From Sphagnum compactum (taxonomy: Eukaryota; Bryophyta; Sphagnopsida; Sphagnales): 64,000 bases of DNA. The notes under the pieces were generated by a model, which had not been told where the DNA came from, searched no databases, and saw only the letters and a program-made list of their open reading frames with translations. A program made the position numbers and the translations under genes. Shown one piece after another: positions 1 to 10,800 of the stretch (the stretch's first letter is position 1; each line of letters starts with the position of its first letter). Location: assembly GCA_965153455.1 (NCBI GenBank), contig OZ234493.1, positions 15,366,213-15,430,212 on the forward strand, in the 5' to 3' direction.

Positions 1-64
1 CTCCTCTTCCTAGTTAGCAACAAACTTTTTCTTAATTGCCTCTTTGTCCTTAAACACATGTTTT

Positions 65-252
65 TCAATAACCTTGCTCCTGGTGATGGTATAACCTTTA
101 ACGGCGAGGTTCAAACGAGGAAGGGCTTATGGTGGATACCTAGGCACCCAGAGACAAGGAAGGGCGTAGCAAGCGACGAAATGCTTCGGGGAGCTGAAAA
201 TAAACATAGATCCGGAGATTCCCGAATGGGTTAACCTTTTGAACTGTTGCCG
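65..252 (+). pseudogene. rrn23: Plastid 23S rRNA 5' end, fragment
   Basis: From about 111 the sequence matches my memory of the start of plastid 23S rRNA: the blocks TTCAAACGAGG, GGTGGATACCTAGGCACC, GGAAGGGCGTAG, AAGCGACGAAATGCTTCGGG and GATCCGGAGATTCCCGAATG appear in the right order. Bases 65-110 resemble the spacer just upstream of the mature end (CGGCGAGG before the start). The match stops abruptly near 252 after the equivalent of the first 140 or so nucleotides of an rRNA of about 2.8 kb, so this is a non-functional fragment. Several substitutions are present, fitting a relaxed copy. The mitochondrial 26S start is quite different, so plastid origin is clear. Confidence 0.88.
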
Positions 253-506
253 AAAGACTCATTTGTTGCAAATTAGTTTCAAGTTTTCCATTCTTCGATC
301 CTTGAATAAGCAAAACTAAAATACGACGAGCGTCTTTACTTAGGGGTTCCCACGGTGGGGGTAAATTTTTACGTCCAAATTCTCGCCATTGATCGGAAAT
401 CCAAAATTTGAGTTTATTATCTCCCTTCGATAAATGTAATAATTTCCTATTCTTTTTCAGTTCATAAATCTCCTCCGTCAAAAGCCAAGGTGATTTCGAC
501 TCTGAC
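253..506 (-). other. Unrecognised, probably organelle-derived coding fragment
   Basis: On the minus strand an open frame runs from just after a TAG near 510 to about 253, reading [17 protein letters not shown] and then a basic, hydrophilic stretch including FWISDQWREF and PPPWEPLSK. It has no ATG start and ends exactly where the 23S rRNA fragment begins, so it looks like another piece of the organelle mosaic. I considered plastid and mitochondrial proteins I know and could not place it. The next bases (about 507-589) show nothing recognisable. Confidence 0.3.
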
Positions 507-589
507 TACGAGAAAACCACCGATCCACATGTGATGTGTAAATAGAGAGAGTTGGGTACCATAATCAGTAGCTAGATATGGATAAGGCA

Positions 590-798
590 ACAATGTGGTT
601 AGAGCTCGGGAACATAAAAAAATCAGCTTGCATAGTCCTTTATGGCTTCAATGGGGAACAAATTTGCGAGTAACTACTTCGAGAAATCGTGAAAAGCCCA
701 TTGAGGTTCAATACGACCCTTTAGGCACTTCTTCTCAAATTTATGAACATTATCAACTTGGAAGAAATAAAGAAGAATTTTTTTTTGGTATTTATGTT
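590..798 (+). pseudogene. rpoC1: Plastid rpoC1 fragment (RNA polymerase beta' subunit, C-terminal part)
   Basis: The plus-strand translation contains SPLWLQW, SRNREKPIEVQYDPLG and QIYEHYQLGR. These correspond to the conserved C-terminal block of plastid RpoC1 (family pattern SPLWLRW ... SRE-PIEVHYESLGT ... IYGHY). The full protein is about 680-700 residues; only about 68 remain, with no proper start. The frame stops just after IYV where the sequence switches to the inverted trnD fragment. The catalytic region of RpoC1 is absent, so the piece cannot function. It is more diverged from angiosperm RpoC1 than the psaB piece is from PsaB, as expected from the faster evolution of the gene. Confidence 0.8.
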
Positions 799-856
799 TG
801 AACCCGCAACTTCCGTCTTGACAGGGCAGTACTCTAACCGATTGAACTACAATCCC
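799..856 (-). pseudogene. trnD-GUC: Truncated tRNA-Asp (GUC)
   Basis: Read on the minus strand from 856: GGGATTGTAGTTCAAT acceptor and D-arm, then an anticodon loop CTGTCAA with anticodon GTC, then GGAAGTTGCGGGTTC of the T-arm. The match ends inside the T-loop at about 799, where rpoC1 sequence takes over, so the 3' half of the T-stem and acceptor are missing. A folded, functional tRNA is impossible. Sequence type matches plastid or plastid-derived mitochondrial trnD. Confidence 0.82.
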
Positions 857-1053
857 ATTAAATATGAATTTATTATGTCAATCCATAAGCCTTTGTGTCA
901 AATGAATTCTGGAATGTAGAATAAAAAATAATAAATATTTTTTATTTTTTGCGGGATTTCCCATACCTCCCCCAGGAAGGTCGAGAAATACCAATAATAT
1001 TAAGAAAAAATAAAATAAAATTTAACCAATTTTTAGTTTGGTAAAACCGAAAT

Positions 1054-1133
1054 TGGGTTGAGCTGGATTTGAACCAGCGTAGGCATTACCAGCGGATTTA
1101 CAGTCCGTCCCCATTAACCACTCGAGCATCGCC
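1054..1133 (-). pseudogene. trnY-GUA: tRNA-Tyr (GUA), broken 5' acceptor stem
   Basis: The minus strand reads GATGCTCGAGTGGTTAATGG, then GGACGGACTGTAAATCC with anticodon GTA, a long variable arm and GCTGGTTCAAATCCAGC, ending CTCAACCC. This is the plastid-type class II tRNA-Tyr. The 3' acceptor strand (CAACCC) is present, but its expected 5' partner GGGTTGA is replaced at 1131-1135 by the junction with the nad2 fragment, leaving only GGCGATG. The acceptor stem therefore cannot form. Bases 857-1053 between the two tRNA relics are AT-rich spacer; nothing else was recognised there. Confidence 0.85.
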
Positions 1134-1480
1134 TAATAAGTAAGCCCCACAACCTAAAGCAGCAAAAAAAATAAAAATTTGCTACAAAATCCGGCTAACG
1201 GGGGTATTCCTGCATATGAAAACATAGTAATAGACAAGGTAATAGCTAAAATAGGATTGGTTTTGGCTAAAGCACCTAAATCTGCTATATATTTGAAACG
1301 GTTTTGACGTAATGCTAAAACTATGGCAAATACATTGATGGTCATTAATACATAAATAAAGACACCAATTAATAACGATTGAATTCCTTCTATGGTTCCA
1401 CATGAAAAACCGATAAAAAGATAACCTACATGTCCAATAGAACTATAAGCTAAAAGTCTCTTGACTTTGTTTTGGGCCAT
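1134..1480 (-). pseudogene. nad2: Mitochondrial nad2 fragment (complex I subunit)
   Basis: The minus strand encodes [51 protein letters not shown] and FSYAGIPPLAGFCSKF, a very close match to plant mitochondrial Nad2, a membrane subunit of NADH dehydrogenase. About 115 of roughly 490 residues remain. One base is missing within the run of T/A near 1160-1170: after CSKF the frame shifts, while the family's continuation AALGCGAYLL is readable in another frame up to the trnY junction. It is therefore a pseudogene fragment. Plastid NdhB is a homologue but has a different sequence here, so mitochondrial origin is favoured. Confidence 0.88.
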
Positions 1481-1481
1481 G

Positions 1482-1685
1482 CCTGGAGCTCTTTTTCTAT
1501 TGTTTCTCTCCGCCATTTTTCTAATCGCGGGTTGGTTACATCTACAACCTAAATGGAAACCAAGTATTTCATGGTTCAAAAATGCTGAATCTCGTCTCAA
1601 TCATCATTTGTTAGGACTTTTTGGAGTTAGTTCCCTAGCTTGGACGGGACATTTAGTCCATGTGGCTATCCCCGAATCAAGAGAA
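1482..1685 (+). pseudogene. psaB: Plastid psaB fragment (photosystem I P700 apoprotein A2)
   Basis: The plus-strand frame reads [40 protein letters not shown] and [19 protein letters not shown]. This is the third-helix region of PsaB, about residues 140-210 of a protein of about 734. The fragment begins mid-protein directly after the nad2 piece, and its reading frame ends in a stop two codons after IPESRE, where nad4 sequence starts. It is nearly unchanged from the family consensus (for example SGLFGV to LGLFGV), so divergence is low compared with the tRNA relics. Confidence 0.9.
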
Positions 1686-2106
1686 TGACTGACACAAGAT
1701 TCGACTTGTAAAATATTATGGAGGTCTAGTCAGCACCATGCCAATGTTCTCTACTATTTTCTTATTTTTTACTTTAGCCAATATGAGTTTACCTGGTACT
1801 AGCAGCTTTATTGGGGAATTTCTTATTTTAGTAGGAGCTCTCCAAAGAAATAGCTTAGTGGCCACATTAGCAGCACTTGGGATGATTTTAGGTGCAGCTT
1901 ATTCTCTTTGGCTATATAATCGTGTGATTTTTGGGAATTTCAAACATAAATTCCTCCAAAAATTTTCCGATTTAAATAGAAGAGAAGTTCTAATATTTTT
2001 ACCTTTTGTTGTCGGAATTATTTGGATGGGTGTTTACCTTGAAGTGTTCCTAGAGTGTATGCATACTTCCATAGGTAACTTAGTGCAACATGGAAAATTT
2101 GATTAA
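1686..2106 (+). pseudogene. nad4: Mitochondrial nad4 3' fragment, intron-less
   Basis: The frame reads RLVKYYGGLVSTMPMFSTIF, LANMSLPGTSSFIGEFLILV, AALGMILGAAYSLWLYNR and SIGNLVQHGKF before a TAA at 2104-2106. This is the C-terminal quarter (about 125 of 495 residues) of mitochondrial Nad4, a proton-pumping complex I subunit. A CGA-to-TGA change gives a stop at 1690-1692, just inside the fragment's 5' end. The stretch covering the usual last nad4 intron site (near VGIIWMGVY) is continuous. Several positions that I recall as Pro or Arg codons before RNA editing read here as the edited residue (GEFLILV, FSDLN, IIWMGVY, VFLECMH). An ATG at 1738 gives a 122-codon frame, but it would lack most of the protein. 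Treated as a relic. Confidence 0.9.
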
Positions 2107-2150
2107 AAAACATAGAAAAGAGGTTCGAAGAAATGTTTGAACATGATTTT

Positions 2151-4080
2151 TTAGCGCCTTTCCCAAAGATCTTTCTTATTAATGCAACCATCATTTTGCT
2201 TATCTATGGCCATATTCACATCCACCATATGGACCAAAGGATTTGAAACCTTGGGTTCTACCACAACTTGTTTTTTTTTTGGCTTCACTCCTTTGTTCTT
2301 AAACATATTTTGCATATCATTATAGTTAGGACAATCTATGATCTTATGTCCAGTGTCACCACAAATATGAAAAGAATACCTCACAGGCCTCTGTACTTTA
2401 ATCTATTAAGTAGTAACCTCAAAGATTACAAGAATAAGTCCTCCTTTCTTTTGACTCTACATGTTTCAACATTATGATTTTTCCTATGACAATTTGTACA
2501 ATACATTCTTGTTTTCTCTGAGACTGTTTAAAGTTTTAAAGCTAATATTGTTTTACTACTCTATGGTACTCACAGATTGCTTATGGCCTCTATTTCAGAA
2601 ATTCCTTCTTCACAAACCAAAGCTGCTTCCTTATGTTACTATAGAGTTTTTCTCTTCATACTTGTTGTTGCTACACACAGATATGGTTGTAATCCAAATC
2701 TAAAAATAATAATTAAAAAACTATCTACTGTTTTATGTTGAAGATTATTAGCCAATTTCAATAATCTTTCATAATGGACTTTCATTCTTTCATTTTTCTC
2801 TCGTTTCATGTTTTTCAACTATAAGTAAATTTATTCATCATTTTGAACTTTTCTGTGCTTTTTACAAAATGCCAGTTACAATTCTGCAAAAGTTTAATAT
2901 GGGTAATTTCCCATATAATTGTTACACAGTTAGACACAATGTCTCTGAAGGTAAAATTGAATGGATTAATAATTTCTACATCATCTATTTCACTATTTGT
3001 TCTAATGGTAGCTTTAAATACTCAAACGTGAACATTTGGGTCAGAATCCTTGACATATTCAAAATAGTTAAATGGCTGACGATAAGGTCTGTCTGGTGGT
3101 AATGGTGGCCTGCTTTGATTCACCATTGGCAATCCAAAATATCTTGGAGGTCCTGATGGTCTTGGTGGATCTGAACCACTTCCTCCTAAATTTGATGGCT
3201 GACTAGCAAAAACTTTGTTCACCTTTCTGGGTATATCTTCATGCAACTCACAAATTCTATTCCCTTTGGAGTTTGTGGTATGGATTTGACACCATCAATA
3301 ATATGTATTGGTGTTGATACAAGTGGAGCTTCCATAACTATAATCATAGACTAAGACATTGCCACAAAACATAATGGCATAAATCTTACTGGTTCTATTC
3401 TAAAATTTGAAGTTCTTGCATAGGAGCTACATAAATAGGTATTACATTTGCCACAGTCTAAGCTTTCGTTTCCATTTTGTTTTCTCTCCAAATTTGTTTT
3501 TTGAATCTATTTGGAATTTTAACCTTCTCATGGTACAGATCCTCTGGCTCAATACTTCCATAATTCCCTACTCTTGCAGGTTCTAAATTCAGATTTTAGA
3601 AATGCTTAGCAAATCCTTGCTTCACATTATCTTCAATAAATGGACATTCATTGATCTCATGTCCAATTTGATGGCAATATGTGCAATGTGGAGAATTTGC
3701 TCTTGGAACTTTATTCACATTGTGAATCCTTTTACTCCAATCCTTTGGAACTCCTCTAACTATGCTTCCATTTTGTTGATTAAATTTGGGTTCACTGTAC
3801 TTCACTTTTATAGCCACATGAACACCTTCTTCTACTATTGGTTCTGCTTTCGGTAAGACTACAGTTTCTTGTCTAATTACAAGGACCGACTCAACTACTT
3901 TGGACATTCTGATACCCTGAGTTACGACTTTTTGCTCAATGACACAATGAATCGAACGTTCAAAATTCTGAGCTATTTGTTAAAACTCTTCATTCTCCTA
4001 ACCATCTCAATTATAAGGAGGTGAAGCAGATTTGTACGTTGGTACTACTTCCTCCCTGAAAGTTTTGGTTCACAAACTAA
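2151..4080 (-). mobile_element. Degenerate retrotransposon gag region
   Basis: Minus-strand pieces of one or more gag polyproteins are spread over three frames. 3907-3596 has a complete CCHC zinc knuckle (CTYCHQIGHEINEC). 3246-2740 has PLPPDRPYRQPFNYFEYVKD followed, across frame changes, by matrix/capsid-like sequence (RVFKATIRTN, DWCNNYMGNYP, HYERLLKLANNLQ). 2384-2151 has a second knuckle whose first Cys is lost (FHICGDTGHKIIDC). Many stops and frameshifts make it inactive. No polymerase domains, LTRs or primer site were found beside it. Two knuckles flank the capsid-like part, so two elements or a rearranged one may be involved. 3250-3595 and 3910-4080 hold only faint continuation. Confidence 0.7.
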
Positions 4081-7000
4081 GAAATAATAGCAATTTTTTT
4101 GGGTTTGGGTGAACAAGCACCATTGCAAGAATTGTGAAAACATATTTTGTGATCGGTGCACATGTGTAAGAATTGCATTGACAGCTGAAGAGGATGATGC
4201 TCAGGTTGTCTGGGTGTGTGTGATCACTACTTGGTAAGTCAAGCTTTGTGCCTCTACCGTCAGTGTTTGGTGGTCTCTTGTACTATTGGCTGTTCCATCA
4301 TGTTATGATCTGAAGCATTGTCATGAAACAAGTTTAGATGTAGCGTCCAACTTTCCTTTGGGCCAAGTGAGTTCCCAACTCAGATCAACCCTCTGCAACT
4401 AGAAGTTTTAAGCCCATTTCCCTGCTGGATTCCCTGACCACTGGTTTGGGCATGATTTTCTACTCCAAACATGGACAAGATGTTATAAGCAGTCACTCCA
4501 TAGACACCTGCATACATGAAGACAAACTAGTTGAAACTGGCATTTTTTCATGGTTTACACCTTGCATTGTATGGTTTGACAGAAAACACAGCACCAAAAC
4601 TGAGTAGAGGCATTCCACTTGATTTTTTGTTGCACCTAGTTGGCACAGCAGGAATTCTTGAATCTTTGTGCATTTGTGTTGCAGCTATGCATCAATCATT
4701 CCAGGATTCCAGGACTCTCCTAATGCTCAGCAATATGTCATTTCATACAGATGCTGTTTGGAGCCCAAGTGTCTCTGCTGTTTTCGCAATTTGGGAATTG
4801 CAAATCAAGCTGTCTTGAATTGTATCAGAAGCTTTGTTCTACTTGCAATGCAAATTGGTTTTCCAGGAGTAATTGCCTCTTGACAGCTTTGATTTTGAAT
4901 ATGGCCTTTAGTCCTTGTCCAGAACCCAAGGAGAGGTCTTAGGAAGCCATCAAGCTCTTTGTCTTCTTTATATTCCAGGGTTAATGGTCCTTCACAGAGC
5001 ACCTGATGCAGTGTGCAGTGGAGTAGGTCTGTGCAGGCATGTGCATTGTGGTATATACAATGGCCCTGCTCCTCTCCTTGACACTTTGGCTCCAGGGTTT
5101 GTGTGGTCGCCCACATTTGCTAATGATCATTTGCTCGAAGTGTGATGAAAGTTAAACTGTAGTCTAGGTCATTCTGCATTTTTGGCTCCCCTATCTAATT
5201 TACACACAAATCCTCCATGATTCTTCAACCTTTTTGTTCCAGGCCAGGCTCTTAGTTTGGGATGCGGCTGATGGAGTTCTCATGAGACAAATTGCCATCC
5301 TGCAGGTGAATTTTTCTTGCAAAGTGTCTCTAGTTTTACTGTGTGTGCATAAATCTATGCACCTCCGGAGGTCAAACACTTTCTGCCTACAAGTACCTTG
5401 CAAAAAAAAACCAGCTCTTGTAGAAAGCATTTGAGACTGTCTTCATGCACAACTGTACAGTCTTATGAAGGTTGCTTATTCTTAGAAGCCAGTGTGGTTT
5501 CTGACATATAATATCATAACAACAAGTGATATTTAGATTAAATTGAAGCCTCAGAAATAATGCCATGGCCGATGCGCCACTATCCATGTGATCTGCTCAG
5601 CACACACAACAGCCCTAGTCATTCAAACCCCTGCCTGGTCACCACCCTCTACAAAATGAGAAACGTGACAAAAAAGAGAAAGTAGACAGTCCCGTGATGG
5701 TGCATGCCTCCTCACCAGAACTAGAACAGATCCATGATTGATAGATTGTTGAGCAAACTAACTACACAAATCCAAACTAGCAACTATTTCCAATATGATC
5801 CCAAACAAAAGGTCTTAACAAAAAAGGACCAGCTGAAGGAGCCAACAAGCTTTCCATTATGTTGCTTTTCACAAGCTCCAAATACTACATAGTTCATGTT
5901 CCTTCAGGACTCCAACTCGGTAGAGAACAGACTTCTAGACTGCTATGATGAAGCAGTGGAAAGGATGTCGAGAGACACCAGATTGAAAAGGGTACTCTTG
6001 ACATGTTCAGGTAGCGGCTTGTTGAACTTCATTCCTGAAAATTAGAGCTCCACATGGTCAACAGACCTCAATGGCATTGACATGAAATGCAGGATTTTCC
6101 TTGAAAAACAACCATGCACTGCCAGCCAGCTGCAGGCAGACTGTAACACAAAGATTGCAACTGCTTGTCTGAACACATATGTGGTCCTCCTGTAACATAG
6201 TAGCCAACCCATCCACAACAGCCTCACAGAACAAAGCTACACCACTCTCTGACCCAAGCAAGCCAACATAAGGTCTGATGTGCCTGGTGTCTTGGAACTT
6301 GCTCACAACTGGAGACTGATACAACTGTTCTATAGAGCATTTCCACATTTTTGGCTGGTCCAACATCCCCTCTCACTCCACAAAAGTCTCATAGGAATAC
6401 TATAACAAGATTATAGAAATCTGGTCAGTTTCTTCATATTAGGACCAGCTTCAATTTATATACCAAGGCTCCATCAATAAATGCACCCAACATGAGTTCA
6501 AACCAGTCTTGGGATGGTATCAAATTTTGAACATTCCAGCTTCCTCTTGGTACCAGATTTTTCCTTTTCCATACAAAAGGCTGGTACTGATATTGGGGAC
6601 TTTTTTGAACTTTCATACCAGTCTGGTCCTGGGTATTGGATCCAAGACTGATTTTTGGTTGGGCATGAAGCAAGTATATACTTAGTATTGAGATTGGTAT
6701 AAAACTGGTACTAGGCTGGTATTACCTCAAGTCCCTAGCAAGCTGGTATAACCTATGAGGCTGATATTGCCTCAGCTCCTGAGAGACTGGTAGGGTCCTA
6801 GCTCCGGTGTGTTGATACCAGGCACATGCCTATATGCCACACCCAACATTGGTTCAAACCAACAATAGACAAAATAAGAAATGTTCCATGAGGTTACCAC
6901 AGGAATGAACTCATAGTTCACAGTAACAATGGGTCAACATTCCACAAATGTGAGAACAAATGAAAACTTCATCTTCATTGTTTTGTAGTGCCTGCCTTAC

Positions 7001-7886
7001 AAGTAGATTCAATAAAGTCTGACAAGGTTTACATCTGATCTGTTTTCGGAAAGCAAAATTTTTTGCCATAGTGGGAGTTTTTTGGGGATACATTTAATTT
7101 ACTATATCCTTTGAAACCATTTCAGTAGTCATTCAAAACCATTTAAAATAAAAGCAAGAACGGTGAGAATTCAGCCACTAATGAATTTGCAAAAATTGTG
7201 AATACATGCATTAAATGAATAAATATGAGTAATTATCATTATATATCTACTCAACAACAAAACAGTTTAGGAAAATACATGGGGTTTTACAAAGATACCT
7301 TCTGCTTTGAAGATATACCTCCATGTGTTCCCCACTTTGTACTCCCAAATGGGTGTCAATGGTGACCTCCTTATTAGCCAAGGTGGGACTTGAGGTTCCA
7401 TGAGAGCGCAACAATGACACCAACTTTTTAAAAGAACAAATAAATATAGTACATCAAGTAATAAGTATGGCACACAAAACTGATTCTGTTTACAGTGTGA
7501 AGATTTTGGTGAGATTGCAGCATGACACACTAGGTTGTGATTCTTGTGCACTCTCCCACTTCTTGCATATTTTTCTCCACCACATGCATGTGGTTTCTCG
7601 CTATCTTTTGGTCCATGGTCTCACACACTATTAAACTTGGAATTCTAAGCTCAATATACACACCAGTTAAGACATTAAAGAGCTCCTACACATCTGAAAG
7701 GGAAATTTCAATCTCTAAACCAACATGAGATATTATACCTGGTTTACTAATGCCTACCTCCTCTTTTGTGTATATACCACCACATAATTTTTGTAGCAGC
7801 TAATTTCCAATGCTGCAGAGTTGTTAAGCTGCTGCTGAGCGTGGGATGCTGAGAGAGGTGAACTCTCAAAACATTATGTGCGTGAT
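4081..7886. other. 3' flank of the CCT gene; exon-like segments, no resolved gene
   Basis: This stretch is less AT-rich than the rest of the window, but no protein family was recognised on either strand. Two short plus-strand segments have good splice-site context: 4186-4233 (acceptor ending TTGACAG, donor GTAAGT) and 5243-5305 (acceptor TTGTTCCAG, donor GTGAAT, reading ARLLVWDAADGVLMRQIAIL). About 6430-6830 is rich in imperfect CTGGTAT/ATACCAG words and looks like decayed low-complexity repeat. A minus-strand frame at 6366-6058 (102 codons) has no recognisable motif. The 3' untranslated region of the CCT gene must lie just below 7887, but I see no unambiguous end. Confidence 0.3.
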
Positions 7887-10800
7887 CTACGGGTCAAGCC
7901 TCTCAAGCTTGACAGGCGGTTCCAGTAGCTCTGACAGATCTCCTGAAGAGCTGTGATGCATGAGAAATTCATCATCCTCTCCCATGACAATATCGACCTG
8001 CACCTATTTGATGTAAATGCATATCTATTACTCATCTATTAAAACCTTCATATGGCACAAAGAGAAGACAATGACTAAGGAGACCATAAAACTTTCTTAT
8101 GCCACAAAGAGAAAGCAGTGACCAAGGAAACTACACAGAAGGAACTAAATTCACTAAGCAAAAGAGACCAAATGAGGAAATATGAGGAGAGAAAAGAGAA
8201 ATGGAGAGTTTTGACTTCATGCTAAGATCTGAGATTCAATCTGCTGCTTTTGACACCTCCCTTGTTATGGCCCTCCTAGAAGTAGTAAAACAGTAATTGT
8301 ACTGCTACAACAGCAACTGGTGGCATGCAAAGCCTCTCCGATGCTGGTAAAATAGTGTATTGTACAGGAGTCCACTCACCCATTTCTCAGCAAAATGAAG
8401 ACACAGAGGAACCTGGATAGAGATTGTTCTGCTTACCTCATCATCATCTTCGAGCTTATGACCATTGCTGTGGGAAGGATGTTCTGTGGATTCATCATTT
8501 CTTGCAAAGCGACCTCGAACTCGTGGACGCTTATCTGCTAGTGATTTGCGACATGCATACTGCACAGGCCATATGTATTTCAAAACAGAAATCTGCAAAC
8601 TTCCAAGTTTCTAAACAGCAAAATCTAACCTTGAGGCCTCAAGATGGAACAATGTTCTATACACAGGATGAAAAACACAAATCTCAAGTGAGGAAAGGCC
8701 TTATCGACTCTCTGCACTGTGGTTTTTCATCAATGTCAAGTGAGGGAAGGGATTATCAAGTCTCTGCACTGTGGTCTTCACTGAAAGTATAATGGTGTAC
8801 CCCAAAACCAGTGGGATCTCACTGCAAGATGCACTGTCAATAACAGACACATTTTTTTGCAACAAGACAAGAGCCACTTGTCCAGTCTCCTACCTAAGCA
8901 AAACTTTTCTTCCCAACACACACCAAATATATTGATGAGATTGCAGAGAAGACTCCACAAAAACACTTTCAAGGAAATTCTGTGCCAGTTCCAGCCAAAT
9001 AAAAACAAACACAACAAGAATGACTGCTCTCATACTTGCAAATGTCACTCAAAAAGTAACAGACCATCGCCTTCATCATCAATGGCAGTGACTACTTGCC
9101 ATTACTCCCCACTGACTTCAACAACTCACAGCACTGGGTGCAGATTAGTATATAATAATCTGCTCAAACTCTGGGCAAAAAATTATATCGAAATCTATAT
9201 CCTGAGTTTCTGCCACATTTCTGGAAGCAACAGGAAAACTCAGTTTTGATGATGGCTAGCATTCAAGAAGCTGTTGCTAAGAAAAAGGTCAATAGTATCC
9301 TCATTCAGTTCGCAAGCTTGTGAGAGTTAGCTCCATTTCATTTCAGCCTTCCCATAAACAAGCGAGCATCTAAGCCCGAGGCACAGAGAGTCCTACAGAG
9401 AAGGCTTGGGGCACAACACTGGTGACCACTTGGATGCAATCCATCTCTTCATGTACTGTAAAAGTTTCCAGTAAGATTGTACAGAAAAATTACACCAAAA
9501 CACCTTGAAGTACAGGTGTTGTGTCAGTTTTGAGCAGTCCAAAACAAACACAACAAGAAGAGCATGGCCATACTCTTGCAAGTGTTACTTCCAAAGTGTC
9601 AGATCAAGTCACACACTGAAGCTTAACATTACATGAGTATAGATGTAAAAGATCTACCTTGATCTTCTTATTGAAGTTCCGCTGTGCTCGCTTTTGCTGA
9701 AATCTTTGCAGCAGCTGTCTGCGCTCCTCCAGTGTAAACCTGCCAACTCTCTTGGTGTCAATTCCATACACGGGGGACAAATTCCCCCCTCCAACCTGCA
9801 TTGCTGTTGACCTCTGTACACAATCTCGCAACCAAATGACCATGAAAATTAGTAAGGACTCACCTTTCCTTTTCTTCAAAAGGGATTTCTGAATAAATTT
9901 AGTCTCTCTTGGTTCCATACGTCTTTCAAGCGAACCTGATAACTTACGTGCTGTTCATCCAAAAACTACAACCATTGCAAAGAGAGAAAGGATTTCACCT
10001 GAAGGTCTCCTGTACTTTGAGCACGGCGCATAGATGGTGCTGCCATGAGAGCTGCCCTAGCCATGTCTTGCAAATCTGACTGCTGACATTGCAATTCAGA
10101 CACTGGACTTGTGAGCTGCCCAGTAAATTCAGGGTGTGTTAAGCTCCCTGGGCTGAATGAAGATTCACTCTGTGGTGAGAGTGGGTGCATTGGAGGTCGA
10201 TCCTGCCCCAAAGTGTGGCTACTTTGGCTTCGCAACAGTGATGATCGACTGTTGGATCCAGGTTCCAGCTGCAAATTCAACCCATATCCATCTGCCTATC
10301 AGTCCGGAATGAAGGGAAAAAGAAGACCTGATGCATGTCAAAGGCCTCATAACATCCTGGTGCTGCATGCACAAATCTTACACAAATTCTGTGATTGTAT
10401 ACATTCACAGATTCCAAGATCACAGCAAAACTATGAGGGCAACATGAGGAATGACACCCAAAATCATGATGTCTATGGAAGACCAAGAAACAAACTTACC
10501 CCAAAGTGATAATCAACAATATCTAACTCTTCTGTTTGAAGCAAATTGTCCAGTTGCTGTTGAATGGGGACAATGACATTCTGCTCTCCCAAATGCATCA
10601 CATCCCCAGAATCTTTGTAATCTACACTCAATGCAGAAGATGATGTGTCAATTTGCAAATGTGCCCATGGCATCCCATCAATCCCTCCAATGGGTGCGCT
10701 TGGCATATCTTGACATGATGAAGAATAATACTGGGACAATTCTTCATTCCCATTTGGTTGTGGTTGTGCTGGGGGTGGCACCATAGGGGAGGAGGGGAGA

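Larger units (their letters stand above)
65..2106. other. Mosaic insertion of plastid and mitochondrial fragments
   Basis: Seven recognisable organelle fragments, each about 60-420 bp, lie head to tail with no unrelated filler of any length except around 480-590 and 857-1053. Junctions seen in the sequence: 23S rRNA to an unknown fragment near 252; rpoC1 to trnD near 798; trnY to nad2 at 1133/1134; nad2 to psaB near 1481; psaB to nad4 near 1685. Plastid origin: 23S, rpoC1, trnD, trnY, psaB. Mitochondrial origin: nad2, nad4. Every piece is truncated and several carry stops or frameshifts, so none is functional. Retroelement debris and a nuclear intron-containing gene follow, so I infer a nuclear integrant. 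An alternative is that a mitochondrial segment already holding plastid pieces was transferred as one block. Confidence 0.8.

Noticed and set aside
1134-1480. Initial reading of this fragment as plastid ndhB
   Set aside because: The residues ([43 protein letters not shown]) fit mitochondrial Nad2; NdhB has different sequence at these positions.
4805-5116. 103-codon minus-strand ORF
   Set aside because: No family or motif; overlapping frames on the other strand are equally open.
10111-10509. 132-codon plus-strand ORF
   Set aside because: It lies antisense over exons 2-3 of the CCT gene and the intron between them; it is a shadow frame.
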